Shown: positions 23,989 to 32,326 of the stretch, piece by piece
How the letters are laid out: the number at the start of each line of letters is the position of its first letter
Numbering within the stretch: position 1 is the stretch's first letter
NCBI RefSeq assembly: GCF_947501225.1
Contig: NZ_CANMUW010000027.1
Coordinates: 1 to 34,423, forward strand
Direction of reading: 5' to 3'
DNA length: 34,423 nt
Source of the DNA: an uncultured Shewanella sp.
GTDB taxonomy: Bacteria; Pseudomonadota; Gammaproteobacteria; Enterobacterales; Shewanellaceae
Translations under genes and position numbers: made by a program
The notes under the pieces: generated by a model
What the model saw: only the letters and a program-made list of their open reading frames with translations
What the model was told of the DNA's origin: nothing
The model's database searches: none

Positions 23989-25212
23989 TTACTTAGCCTT
24001 TAACGCCCTGATACGGCTAGCTAAAGAGTAGAGACGGATAAAGCCCTCTGCATCTTTCTGGTTATAAACATCATCTTCACCAAAGGTAGCAAACTCCTCT
24101 GAGTACAAGCTGTTAGGTGAACGCTTCTTCACTGCATGCGCCTGTCCCTTATAGAGCTTGATAACGACCTCGCCGTTAACCAGGTTAGCCAGAGGTGCCG
24201 ATGCTGCCAGCAATGACTCACATAGCGGTGTGAACCAACGGCCATCATAAACAAGGTGCGCCATCTGAGCACCAATCTGCTCACGCCACTCCCGGCTACT
24301 CTTATCCAGGACTAACTCCTCAATGGCTCTGAGTGCGGCAAACATAACTGTCCCACCGGGTGTTTCATAACATCCGCGAGACTTCATACCAACCAAGCGG
24401 TTTTCGGTGATATCAATTCTTCCGACGCCGTGAGCACCGGCAATATCATTCAATAGCATTAGCGCCTTATAGGGAGATAGCGCCTCACCGTTGACCTTAG
24501 TGATCTCTCCCTTCTCTATCTCAAGTGAAACATATTCGGGGGCATCCGGGGCGTCCTCAGGTGCAACCGTCATGGTCCAAACACCTTTAGTCGGCTCGTT
24601 CCACGGATCTTCCAACTCACCGCCTTCATGAGAGATATGCCAGGCATTTGCATCACGGCTATAGATTTTAGTCGCCGAAGCTGTCGTTTCGATATTACGT
24701 TCGGCAAGATAATCGAGCAGATCTTCACGGCTCACCATCTCCCACTCACGCCAGGGAGCGATCACCTTAAGATCGGGAGCAAGCGCTGCAAAACACCCCT
24801 CGAAACGTACCTGATCATTGCCTTTACCGGTACAACCATGACAAACCGCATCGGCCCCAACTTTACGTGCAACCTCTACCTGCGCCTTAGCGATAATAGG
24901 TCTCGCCATTGAGGTACCCAGCAGATAAGTACCTTCATAGATAGCACCGGTAGCAATAGTAGGATAGATATAATCGGCAACTAACTCCTCTTTGAGGTCA
25001 ACGATGTGACACTCAGAGGCACCTGATGCAATAGCCTTCTCATGAAGCCCATCAAGCTCTGCTTCTCCCTGTCCGACATCGGCGCAGAAGGCAACAATCT
25101 CACAATTACCATAGGTCTCTTTCAGCCAAGGAATAATAGCCGAAGTATCTAAGCCACCCGAATAAGCCAGAACCACCTTCTTCACATCTGTTTTCTTTGT
25201 TTCAATTGACAT
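23989..25212 (-). CDS. argG: Argininosuccinate synthase
   Basis: ArgG joins citrulline and aspartate, using ATP, to make argininosuccinate. The 407-residue product belongs to the shorter (type I) class. It carries the N-type ATP pyrophosphatase P-loop AYSGGLDTS (16-24), EIVAFCADVGQGE, CHGCTGKGNDQVRFE and SPYKALMLLNDIAGAHGVGRID. It is fourth in argCBFGH, with 70 bp to argF and 120 bp to argH, both spacers holding hairpins. Confidence 0.97.
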   Translation of the reverse strand: MSIETKKTDVKKVVLAYSGGLDTSAIIPWLKETYGNCEIVAFCADVGQGEAELDGLHEKAIASGASECHIVDLKEELVADYIYPTIATGAIYEGTYLLGTSMARPIIAKAQVEVARKVGADAVCHGCTGKGNDQVRFEGCFAALAPDLKVIAPWREWEMVSREDLLDYLAERNIETTASATKIYSRDANAWHISHEGGELEDPWNEPTKGVWTMTVAPEDAPDAPEYVSLEIEKGEITKVNGEALSPYKALMLLNDIAGAHGVGRIDITENRLVGMKSRGCYETPGGTVMFAALRAIEELVLDKSSREWREQIGAQMAHLVYDGRWFTPLCESLLAASAPLANLVNGEVVIKLYKGQAHAVKKRSPNSLYSEEFATFGEDDVYNQKDAEGFIRLYSLASRIRALKAK

Positions 25213-25238
25213 CGTTCAATCCTAATTCTTTCATTTTT

Positions 25239-25259
25239 GTTATCGAAAACCTCGATAAC
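25239..25259 (-). repeat. hairpin in the argF-argG spacer
   Basis: GTTATCGA (25239-25246) pairs perfectly with TCGATAAC (25252-25259) around the loop AAACC. The operon-direction flank is AAAAATGAAAG, so it is not an intrinsic terminator. Confidence 0.7.
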
Positions 25260-25282
25260 GGATAATTTGGTTTAATGTGCTG

Positions 25283-26191
25283 CTAGTTGCCTAAGAGCGT
25301 CACCAGCACTGCATTTTGTGCATGCATACGATTCTCAGCCTGCTGCAATATAAGTGAGCCTTCACCATCGACCACATCAGCTGTAACCTCAACACCACGG
25401 TATGCCGGCAGACAGTGCATAAAGAAGCTTGCTCCAGCTTTCTCCATCATCGCGGCATCAACTTGATATGGCTTAAATTTAGCTTCGATATCACTCAGAG
25501 CTGTATCGTCCCCCATAGAGATCCATGTATCGGTATAGATAGCATCTTGCGAATCGATAGATTCAATATCTGAAGTGAGTATCAACTCACCACCATGCTT
25601 GGCGGCTAAGGCCTGCGCCTCAATCACAACCTGACCATCCGGAAACTGACCAGGAGGGCAGATAACTGTCATGGTCGTACCTAAGATTGCCGCAGCATAC
25701 ATAAGTGAATGCGTCACATTATTTCCATCGCCGACATAGGCCAACTTCACCTTGCTGACATCATCAAACTGCTCAGACAGGGTTAAAAAGTCTGCTAACC
25801 CCTGGCAGGGGTGATATAGATCGGATAGGGCGTTGATCACCGGCACAGTGCCGTGCTCAGCCAACTGTTCAATGGTCGAGTGCAGGAAGGTTCTGGCGAC
25901 AATAGCATCGGCCCAGCACGAAATATTGGCAGCAAAATCAGAAACAGGTTCACGCTTTCCCAGTGCACCATTTTGCTGATCTAAATAAAGACAATGACCG
26001 CCGAGCTTATTAATGCCGATGTCAAAACTAACGCGGGTCCTTAAAGAGGGCTTCTCAAATAACATAACCACGCTTTTCCCATCTAACGCATGACGGTATT
26101 CAGCCGGGTTTGCCTTAATCTTCTTCGCCAAAGCCAGTAACTCTTTGAGTTGGTCCTGACTTAGCTCTTTTATCGATAGTAGATGATTCAT
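25283..26191 (-). CDS. argF: Ornithine carbamoyltransferase
   Basis: ArgF transfers the carbamoyl group from carbamoyl phosphate to ornithine, giving citrulline. The 302-residue product has the carbamoyl-phosphate loop as SLRTR (49-53, in EKPSLRTRVSFDIG) where E. coli has STRTR. It also has the Gln/His region HPCQGLADFLTL, DTWISMGDD, and the catalytic HCLPAYRGVEV near the C-terminus. It is shorter than the E. coli enzymes (334), typical of the compact form. GGAG lies 8 bp before the ATG. N-acetylornithine carbamoyltransferase is unlikely, since argE (deacetylase) is present next door and supplies ornithine. Confidence 0.95.
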   Translation of the reverse strand: MNHLLSIKELSQDQLKELLALAKKIKANPAEYRHALDGKSVVMLFEKPSLRTRVSFDIGINKLGGHCLYLDQQNGALGKREPVSDFAANISCWADAIVARTFLHSTIEQLAEHGTVPVINALSDLYHPCQGLADFLTLSEQFDDVSKVKLAYVGDGNNVTHSLMYAAAILGTTMTVICPPGQFPDGQVVIEAQALAAKHGGELILTSDIESIDSQDAIYTDTWISMGDDTALSDIEAKFKPYQVDAAMMEKAGASFFMHCLPAYRGVEVTADVVDGEGSLILQQAENRMHAQNAVLVTLLGN

Positions 26192-26249
26192 TCGTTGCTC
26201 TCCTTCGGCTGGATATCTTGATCAAGCCTTACACTATTTATGTTGGCGT

Positions 26250-26275
26250 GATGGTGATACCGCTCTTTCACCATC
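26250..26275 (-). repeat. hairpin in the argB-argF spacer
   Basis: GATGGTGA (26250-26257) pairs perfectly with TCACCATC (26268-26275) around a 10-base loop. No U-run follows in the operon direction. The spacer (108 bp) is otherwise empty. Confidence 0.7.
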
Positions 26276-26299
26276 CAAAAATTGTTTCCTGAACTATGG

Positions 26300-27091
26300 C
26301 TAATCAGGTTGGATCTGTGTTCCAACCGCTTCCCCATTAGACAGTGCAATCAATTGCTCGGCATGACGCCATGAAGCAACCTGAACAGGCTGTCCCATCG
26401 ATTCTGCCACCTCCAGTGCAGCCTCAACTTTCACTTTCATCCCTTTCTCGATGACACCAATTTGCGTCAACTCCTCAACCTGAGCACGATTTAAACTCTT
26501 GATTAACTGACCTTTACCATCTAAAACGCCTGAAACATCTGAGAGTAAAACTAATTTTCCATCGACGAGCTTGGCTAATACTGTTGCTGCTTGATCGGCA
26601 TTAACATTCAATAACTGCCCCTGGGCATCGATGGCAATAGAACTGACTATCGGCATCCATCCTTGAGACAGAATAAATTGCAGATATGTTGCACTTTTCG
26701 GGCTCACCTCACCGACAAAGCCCAGACATGGATCTTTAACTTTAGCTGAAACCATGTCGCCATCACCTAAACTCATGCCCACACAGGTCACGCCCGCTTT
26801 TATTGCCGCTCCCTGAAGGATCTTATTTGAAGTTCCGGCTAGTGCTCCGACAATGACAGGAACCTGCTCTTGAGGCGTTACTCTCAACCCATCCAGCTTC
26901 TCAGTTACCATGCCATTTGCGGTTAACTGCTCTTCGACCAGGCAACCTCCGCCATGAACCATGATCAACTGCTGGCCATCAGCAATCATCTTCGCCGCAG
27001 TCTCCATCAATCTGGCCATTCCCATTTCGCACTGCATCAAGGCGCCGCCAACTTTTAATACCAAGGTGCTTTTGTTTACTGACATAGTCAT
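26300..27091 (-). CDS. argB: Acetylglutamate kinase
   Basis: ArgB phosphorylates N-acetylglutamate, the second step of arginine synthesis. The 263-residue product has the amino-acid-kinase fold motifs VLKVGGALMQ (11-20), MVHGGGCLVEEQL, LAGTSNKILQGAA, NVNADQAATVLAKL and VLLSDVSGVL, plus the C-terminal Lys in GMKVKVEAALEVAE. It is the short form close to E. coli (258), lacking the N-terminal helix of arginine-inhibited hexameric kinases. In E. coli, feedback inhibition falls on ArgA and not ArgB, and the same is expected here. Two in-frame ATGs (27091 and 27085) are possible. It follows argC by 21 bp. Confidence 0.96.
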   Translation of the reverse strand: MTMSVNKSTLVLKVGGALMQCEMGMARLMETAAKMIADGQQLIMVHGGGCLVEEQLTANGMVTEKLDGLRVTPQEQVPVIVGALAGTSNKILQGAAIKAGVTCVGMSLGDGDMVSAKVKDPCLGFVGEVSPKSATYLQFILSQGWMPIVSSIAIDAQGQLLNVNADQAATVLAKLVDGKLVLLSDVSGVLDGKGQLIKSLNRAQVEELTQIGVIEKGMKVKVEAALEVAESMGQPVQVASWRHAEQLIALSNGEAVGTQIQPD

Positions 27092-27112
27092 TACTCTCTC
27101 GCAAAACAGAAG

Positions 27113-28093
27113 TTAATAATTAAAGTGAATCTTTATGCATTGGTGGGCCTGACTGGCAGCTCCCTTCATCAAGTTGTCGATTGCACTGGCAACAACCAGA
27201 TAATGAGTCTCGGGATCGAACTTCCATCCCAGATGACAGTTTGGAGTGTTTACAACGTCATCTACCTTAGGAAATTGATTTTGTTTGACCGTTATAAGCG
27301 GGGCCTCGTCATAGACAGAGTATGCAGCAGCGATATCTGCTTCTGTGGTACCGGATTTCAGCTGCACGGTTATGGTGGCCAAAATACCTCGTTTAAAATT
27401 ACCCAGATGAGGAGTAAATATGACCTCTTGCCCTAACTGAGTTGCAATTTCGGGTTGATGCCTGTGACCGAGCACACCATAAGGGGTTAAGCTGACCTCA
27501 CAGAAACTGGTATGAAGTTGAGCTTTTCTTCCAGCTCCTGTTACACCACTCACTGCATTGATCACCGGGAATGCATCAGTTAAAAGCGGTGCGATAGGTT
27601 TGAGTGCCGTCAATGATGCCGTCGGATAACATCCAGGCACAGCAATCATCTTACTATTTGCGATCTCTTCATTGTTCCACTCTGCTAATCCATAGACAGC
27701 ATCAGCTAGAACCTCTTGATATTCATGGTCAAAACCATACCACTTAGGATACTGCTGCATATCCGAAAAACGATATGCTCCGCTCAAGTCAAACACAGCC
27801 AGCCCCTTCTGATAAAACCACGCCGCCAGGTGCAAACTCACAGCGTGATCCGTTGCCAGCACCACTGCATCGGCTTGCTGCAGAATCAACATTTTTGCTT
27901 CATCAGACAAAGGAGAGAGTGTGTATGAAATATGGCTGTAGCTTGGATAGAGCTCAGATAAGGGCTTACCTTTATCTAAGCTGTTTTCTGAGACATATAG
28001 GCCCTGAACAGTTAAGTTTTCATCGGCTTCAATGAGAGAGGTAATTTGTGCGCCTGTGTATCCACTGGCACCAATAATAGCAATGCTTTTCAT
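27113..28093 (-). CDS. argC: N-acetyl-gamma-glutamyl-phosphate reductase
   Basis: ArgC reduces N-acetylglutamyl phosphate to the semialdehyde with NADPH. The 326-residue product has the nucleotide-binding IIGASGYTGAQ (6-16), DLSGAYRF, and the catalytic Cys in AVPGCYPTASLTALKPI. It also has GVTGAGRKA and a conserved His in GHRHQPEIATQL. It opens the argCBFGH operon and is divergent from argE. A 150-base leader upstream holds a short Arg-rich ORF and a terminator-like hairpin (see those entries). Confidence 0.97.
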   Translation of the reverse strand: MKSIAIIGASGYTGAQITSLIEADENLTVQGLYVSENSLDKGKPLSELYPSYSHISYTLSPLSDEAKMLILQQADAVVLATDHAVSLHLAAWFYQKGLAVFDLSGAYRFSDMQQYPKWYGFDHEYQEVLADAVYGLAEWNNEEIANSKMIAVPGCYPTASLTALKPIAPLLTDAFPVINAVSGVTGAGRKAQLHTSFCEVSLTPYGVLGHRHQPEIATQLGQEVIFTPHLGNFKRGILATITVQLKSGTTEADIAAAYSVYDEAPLITVKQNQFPKVDDVVNTPNCHLGWKFDPETHYLVVASAIDNLMKGAASQAHQCIKIHFNY

Positions 28094-28124
28094 AATCTAT
28101 GACTTCTTAATTCGGGTATAAGCT

Positions 28125-28158
28125 TTAAAGAAAAAAAGAGGGGCACATCTTAAGCCCT
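28125..28158 (-). terminator. terminator-like hairpin in the argC leader
   Basis: In the argC direction GGGC (28154-28157) pairs with GCCC (28141-28144) around a 9-base loop, and a bulged C allows one further A-U pair. CTCTTTTTTTCTTT follows at once (28127-28140). The stem is short, but the U-tract is strong and lies 30 bases before the argC ATG. Directly upstream is another hairpin, TGGTA/TACCA (28158-28171). It could act as an attenuator or a leaky terminator. Confidence 0.5.
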
Positions 28159-28182
28159 GGTAGAAATACCAATTTGACAAGT

Positions 28183-28245
28183 TTATCGTCGCAGGAAGTC
28201 AGTACGCATAACCTTTATGCAAATTTTCTGATATGAAATCATCAT
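28183..28245 (-). CDS. putative 20-residue arginine-rich leader peptide of argCBFGH
   Basis: This short ORF, MMISYQKICIKVMRTDFLRR, lies 89 bases upstream of argC on the same strand. GAGAG sits 5 bases before the first ATG and 8 before the second. Three of 20 codons encode Arg, and the last two sense codons are tandem CGA-CGA just before TAA. It is followed by a hairpin and a terminator-like stem with a U-tract. This is the layout of a leader peptide in ribosome-mediated attenuation. It is inference from arrangement: a 20-codon ORF can arise by chance, and no convincing antiterminator pairing is visible. Confidence 0.4.
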   Translation of the reverse strand: MMISYQKICIKVMRTDFLRR

Positions 28246-28309
28246 TTATACTCTCAATAATAATCGCTGTAGTGTGGTACTTGTCTTAGCTGTTTGATAG
28301 ACTAACACA

Positions 28310-28348
28310 ACAAACTATTTATGCAATATATTTGAATATATATTTTAA
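28310..28348. promoter_or_regulatory. tandem ARG boxes (ArgR operator) between argC and argE
   Basis: Box 2 (28331-28348) contains TGAATATATATTTT, matching 8 of 10 fixed positions of TGAAT-wwww-ATTCA. Box 1 (28310-28327) contains AAACTATTTATGCA, matching about 6 of 10. The two 18-bp boxes are spaced by 3 bp, the standard pair for hexameric ArgR. The pair abuts the argE Shine-Dalgarno (AAGGA, 28347-28351) and covers a candidate minus-strand -35 (TTGCAT, 28321-28326), so one operator could control both directions. Confidence 0.65.
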
Positions 28349-28357
28349 GGATAATTT

Positions 28358-29509
28358 ATGACATCTCTCCCGGACCTTAAAAGCAGCTTTAGTCAACTTA
28401 TTGCTATCCCTTCAATTAGTGCTCTCGAAGCCGAGCAAGATATGAGCAATCAAGGCGTAATTGACCTATTGCATAACTGGTTTGATGATTTAGGGTTTCA
28501 ATGCTCGATACAGCCTGTGCCAAACTCTCGCCAGAAACATAACCTGATTGCGAGTTTCGGCACCGGAAGAGGCGGCCTACTGCTCGCAGGACACACAGAT
28601 ACTGTGCCATTTGATGAAGGCCGCTGGAGTCAGGATCCTTTCACGCTAACCGAGAAGGACAATCGTTGGTATGGCTTAGGCACATGTGACATGAAGGGAT
28701 TCTTTGCATTGGTATTGGCCGCCGTAAAAGATATGCCGCTGGCACAGTTTAAACGTCCGCTACATATTCTCGCCAGTGCCGATGAAGAAACAACCATGAA
28801 TGGAGCAAAAGCATTTGCAGCGGCTAAATCGATCGCACCGGACTATGCAATCATAGGGGAGCCCACAGGTTTAAAACCTGTTTATATGCACAAGGGACAT
28901 TTAACTCAGGGAATAAGGGTTACAGGCAGAAGCGGCCACTCCTCTGATCCGGCGAAAGGCCTTAACGCCATAGAGATCATGCATCAGGTTATGGGGCAAC
29001 TTCTCAAGCTGAAACAACACTTAGCCGAAAACTATCGGGAGGAGGCTTTCTCTGTTCCCTACCCTACGATGAACTTTGGTCATATACACGGTGGCGATGC
29101 AGCCAATCGTATCTGTGGATGTTGCGATCTACATATCGACATCCGCCCTCTTCCCGGACTTGCTCTGGAGGAGTTGGAGCAACTGGTAACCAATTACCTG
29201 ACGCCAATCAATGAAACCTATCCCGGCAGTATCCATGTCGCCCCACTCTATCCGGGTTCAGAATCATTTGCTGATGATGCCAACGGCAGCTGGACTCGCT
29301 TGGTGGCAGAGTTATCGGCAAATGCACCAGAGGTGGTCAATTATGCCACCGAAGCTCCCTATATATCGAAACTCGGCTGCCAGACCTTAGTGTTAGGGCC
29401 AGGCAGCATCGAGCAGGCTCATCAACCCGATGAGTTCCTCGACACTATCTATATAGATCAAACAATATCGCTATTAAAAAAGCTAATTTATCAGGCATGT
29501 ATAAAATAA
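28358..29509 (+). CDS. argE: Acetylornithine deacetylase
   Basis: ArgE removes the acetyl group from N-acetylornithine to give ornithine, completing the linear acetyl route. The 383-residue product is an M20-family di-zinc enzyme. Key residues visible are His in LLLAGHTDTVPFDEGRW (about 73-89), Asp in GLGTCDMKGFFAL, the Glu pair in ASADEETTMNGAKA, the Glu of AIIGEPTGLKP and the His near the C-terminus in GSIEQAHQPDEF. AAGGA lies 6 bp before the ATG. It is divergent from argCBFGH, as in E. coli argE/argCBH, and shares the ARG-box operator. Confidence 0.96.
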   Translation: MTSLPDLKSSFSQLIAIPSISALEAEQDMSNQGVIDLLHNWFDDLGFQCSIQPVPNSRQKHNLIASFGTGRGGLLLAGHTDTVPFDEGRWSQDPFTLTEKDNRWYGLGTCDMKGFFALVLAAVKDMPLAQFKRPLHILASADEETTMNGAKAFAAAKSIAPDYAIIGEPTGLKPVYMHKGHLTQGIRVTGRSGHSSDPAKGLNAIEIMHQVMGQLLKLKQHLAENYREEAFSVPYPTMNFGHIHGGDAANRICGCCDLHIDIRPLPGLALEELEQLVTNYLTPINETYPGSIHVAPLYPGSESFADDANGSWTRLVAELSANAPEVVNYATEAPYISKLGCQTLVLGPGSIEQAHQPDEFLDTIYIDQTISLLKKLIYQACIK

Positions 29510-29583
29510 AACTGGCTACAATGTCGGTTGATATCAATACTCTCGGTTTACTTATGCCCTCAAAGGCTCAGCCTGACACTGAG

Positions 29584-29600
29584 TGATATAGAGCACATAA
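29584..29600. repeat. 17-bp exact intergenic repeat, copy 2
   Basis: This is identical to 5970-5986. It lies in the 180-bp argE-ppc spacer, about 90 bp before the ppc ATG. No other feature in that spacer is clear. Confidence 0.7.
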
Positions 29601-29689
29601 GTTTACATAATCTTCGCCTGTTGTATTGACCTCAGGCGCGGAGGCTGGGTATTGTGGTTGATTAGCACTAATTCAGGTATGGAGCATTT

Positions 29690-32326
29690 ATGGCAGATAT
29701 GTATGCGTCTTTAAGGTCAAATGTGGGTACCTTAGGGCAAGTTCTTGGTGAGACAATACGCACCAATTTAGATGATGCTTTTCTTGAAAAGATCGAGCAG
29801 ATCCGTCAACTAGCAAAGAGTTCACGACAAGGTGATGAAGCAGCCAGAGAGGAGATGCTTAAACTTCTCACTGCACTACCCGATAATGAGCTAGTTCCGT
29901 TTGCAAAAGCCTTTAACCAATTTCTCAACCTGGCAAATATCGCAGAACAGTTTCACACCATAAGTCGTAACTGTGACGAGTTGGTCTGTGTGCCGGATCC
30001 CGTTGAACAGCTTCTGGGTCGCATATTGAGTAGTAATATCGATCAAGAGAAGATGCTGGAGTGCCTCAATAATTTAGATATCGACCTGGTACTGACGGCC
30101 CATCCGACAGAGATATCTCGTCGAACTCTCATTCAAAAATACTCCTCGGTGATCGATATTCTGGCGGCATTGGAAAACCCTCAACTCACCGAACGAGAGA
30201 AGAAACAGCAACACCTTCGCTTACGACAATTGATCGCTCAGATTTGGCATACCAATGAGATCAGAAACGAAAGACCGACTCCAGTCGATGAGGCACGTTG
30301 GGGGCTTAGCACCATAGAGGTCTCCCTCTGGCAGGCGATCCCCGATTTTCTCAGACAACTCAACGAGCAGGTAGAGGAGCGCACAGGTAAACAGCTACCG
30401 ACGGACATAGCTCCGGTACGTTTCTCAAGTTGGATGGGGGGGGATCGTGACGGCAACCCATTTGTAACGGCCAAAGTCACCCAGGAGGTGCTCGACCGTA
30501 ATCGTCACTCCGCAGCTCGCCTCTATCTGAAAGATATTGTCGTACTCGTTAACGAGCTTTCGGTGGAGGAAGCCAATGATGAATTGTTGGAATACACCAA
30601 CAACAGTCTCGAGCCCTATAGGGATGTACTCAAAGATCTGAGGCTCAAGTTACGCAACACCGTCGACTTCCTGAATGCACGTCTGGAAGGTCACAACCCA
30701 GAAGTAGACCTAAGCACGATAATTTGGCACGAAAGCGATCTTAAAGAGCCACTGTTAATGCTCTATAAGAGTCTGAGCGATTCCGGGATGAGTCTAATAG
30801 CAAACGGGCTTCTACTGGATATGTTACGTCGACTTGCCTGTTTTGGCATTCACATGCTGAAACTCGATATCAGGCAGGACGCCGGACGCCATAGCGATGT
30901 TGTTGCCGAACTGACACGCTACCTAGGCATGGGAGACTTCAATCATTGGGATGAGAGTGAAAAACAAGCATTTCTTCTCAGAGAGCTAACCGGTAAACGC
31001 CCACTCATTCCATCAAATTGGCAACCGAGCGATGACGTTGCAGAGGTCGTTAACACCTGCAGGCTAATAGCAACTCAGCCCGCACAGGCTCTGGGCTCCT
31101 ATGTAATATCAATGGCCAGTAAACCCTCAGATGTTTTAACTGTCTTGCTACTGCTTAAGGAGACGGGTTGTCCTCACCCGATGAGAGTGGTTCCGCTGTT
31201 TGAGACACTAGACGATCTCAATAACGCCTCTGCCTGCATGTCAGAACTTTTCGCTATTGACTGGTATCGCGGCTACACCAAAGGCCATCAAGAGGTAATG
31301 ATTGGTTACTCTGACTCGGCAAAAGATGCCGGAGTCATGGCTGCCGCCTGGGCTCAATATCACGCTCAGGAGGAGTTGGTGAAGATCAGCAGGCAAGCAG
31401 AAGTTAAGCTAACCTTGTTCCACGGCCGTGGCGGAACTATTGGTCGGGGTGGCGGCCCCGCGCATGAGGCGATCCTTTCACAACCGCCAGGTTCTGTAGA
31501 TGGACGCATTCGCGTCACAGAGCAGGGAGAGATGATCCGCTTTAAATTCGGCCTGCCTAAACTTGCTGTTCAGAGTCTGGCACTCTATACATCTGCGGTG
31601 ATGGAAGCGACACTACTTCCCCCCCCTGAGCCTAAACCCGAATGGCGAGCCTGTATGCAAAAACTGGCCGAGGAGTCTGTTGACGCATACCGCTCTATCG
31701 TGAGAGAGGAGCCCGACTTTGTCGCCTATTTCAGGGCTGCAACACCTGAAATTGAATTGGGTAAACTACCTTTAGGCAGCCGACCGGCTAAACGCCGGGT
31801 TGATGGCGGCATAGAGAGCCTTCGAGCCATCCCCTGGATATTTGCATGGTCACAGAATCGCTTGATGCTTCCCGCCTGGCTCGGAGCCGGAGAGGCCCTG
31901 CAAGCGGCAAGCGATCGCGGAGAGATGGCATTATTACAGGAGATGGAACGTGACTGGCCTTTCTTCAAGACTCGTATATCTATGTTGGAGATGGTTTATG
32001 CTAAGGCTGAACCTAATCTCGCAAAATATTATGAAACTTGTTTAGTACCAGAAAACCTCCACCATTTAGGTAAAGCGCTTCGCTCACGGCTGGCGATGGG
32101 GATCAAAGCCGTTCTGGAGTTAACCCAGTCTAATGCTCTTATGGAGCATACTCCCTGGAACAGGGAGTCGGTAACGCTTCGAAACCCTTACATAGATCCT
32201 CTGAACTTTGTTCAAGCAGAGCTGCTGGCTCGAACCCGTAAAGAGGAGGAAGCCTCAACCAATGTTGAATTGGCACTGATGCTGACCATTGCCGGCGTTG
32301 CAGCAGGCATGAGAAATACCGGCTAA
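29690..32326 (+). CDS. ppc: Phosphoenolpyruvate carboxylase
   Basis: Ppc carboxylates phosphoenolpyruvate with bicarbonate to form oxaloacetate, refilling the TCA cycle and supplying the aspartate and glutamate families, including arginine. The 878-residue product has the full bacterial length and signatures: VLTAHPTEISRRTL (catalytic His), WMGGDRDGNPFVT, LKLDIRQDAGRH, MIGYSDSAKDAGVMAA, the catalytic loop FHGRGGTIGRGGGPAHEAI, and IPWIFAWSQNRLMLPAWLG. The C-terminus ends GMRNTG, the conserved terminal glycine. The start at ATG 29690 has a GGAG-like site upstream. Its stop codon overlaps the start of the DUF1439 gene by one base. Confidence 0.97.
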   Translation: MADMYASLRSNVGTLGQVLGETIRTNLDDAFLEKIEQIRQLAKSSRQGDEAAREEMLKLLTALPDNELVPFAKAFNQFLNLANIAEQFHTISRNCDELVCVPDPVEQLLGRILSSNIDQEKMLECLNNLDIDLVLTAHPTEISRRTLIQKYSSVIDILAALENPQLTEREKKQQHLRLRQLIAQIWHTNEIRNERPTPVDEARWGLSTIEVSLWQAIPDFLRQLNEQVEERTGKQLPTDIAPVRFSSWMGGDRDGNPFVTAKVTQEVLDRNRHSAARLYLKDIVVLVNELSVEEANDELLEYTNNSLEPYRDVLKDLRLKLRNTVDFLNARLEGHNPEVDLSTIIWHESDLKEPLLMLYKSLSDSGMSLIANGLLLDMLRRLACFGIHMLKLDIRQDAGRHSDVVAELTRYLGMGDFNHWDESEKQAFLLRELTGKRPLIPSNWQPSDDVAEVVNTCRLIATQPAQALGSYVISMASKPSDVLTVLLLLKETGCPHPMRVVPLFETLDDLNNASACMSELFAIDWYRGYTKGHQEVMIGYSDSAKDAGVMAAAWAQYHAQEELVKISRQAEVKLTLFHGRGGTIGRGGGPAHEAILSQPPGSVDGRIRVTEQGEMIRFKFGLPKLAVQSLALYTSAVMEATLLPPPEPKPEWRACMQKLAEESVDAYRSIVREEPDFVAYFRAATPEIELGKLPLGSRPAKRRVDGGIESLRAIPWIFAWSQNRLMLPAWLGAGEALQAASDRGEMALLQEMERDWPFFKTRISMLEMVYAKAEPNLAKYYETCLVPENLHHLGKALRSRLAMGIKAVLELTQSNALMEHTPWNRESVTLRNPYIDPLNFVQAELLARTRKEEEASTNVELALMLTIAGVAAGMRNTG

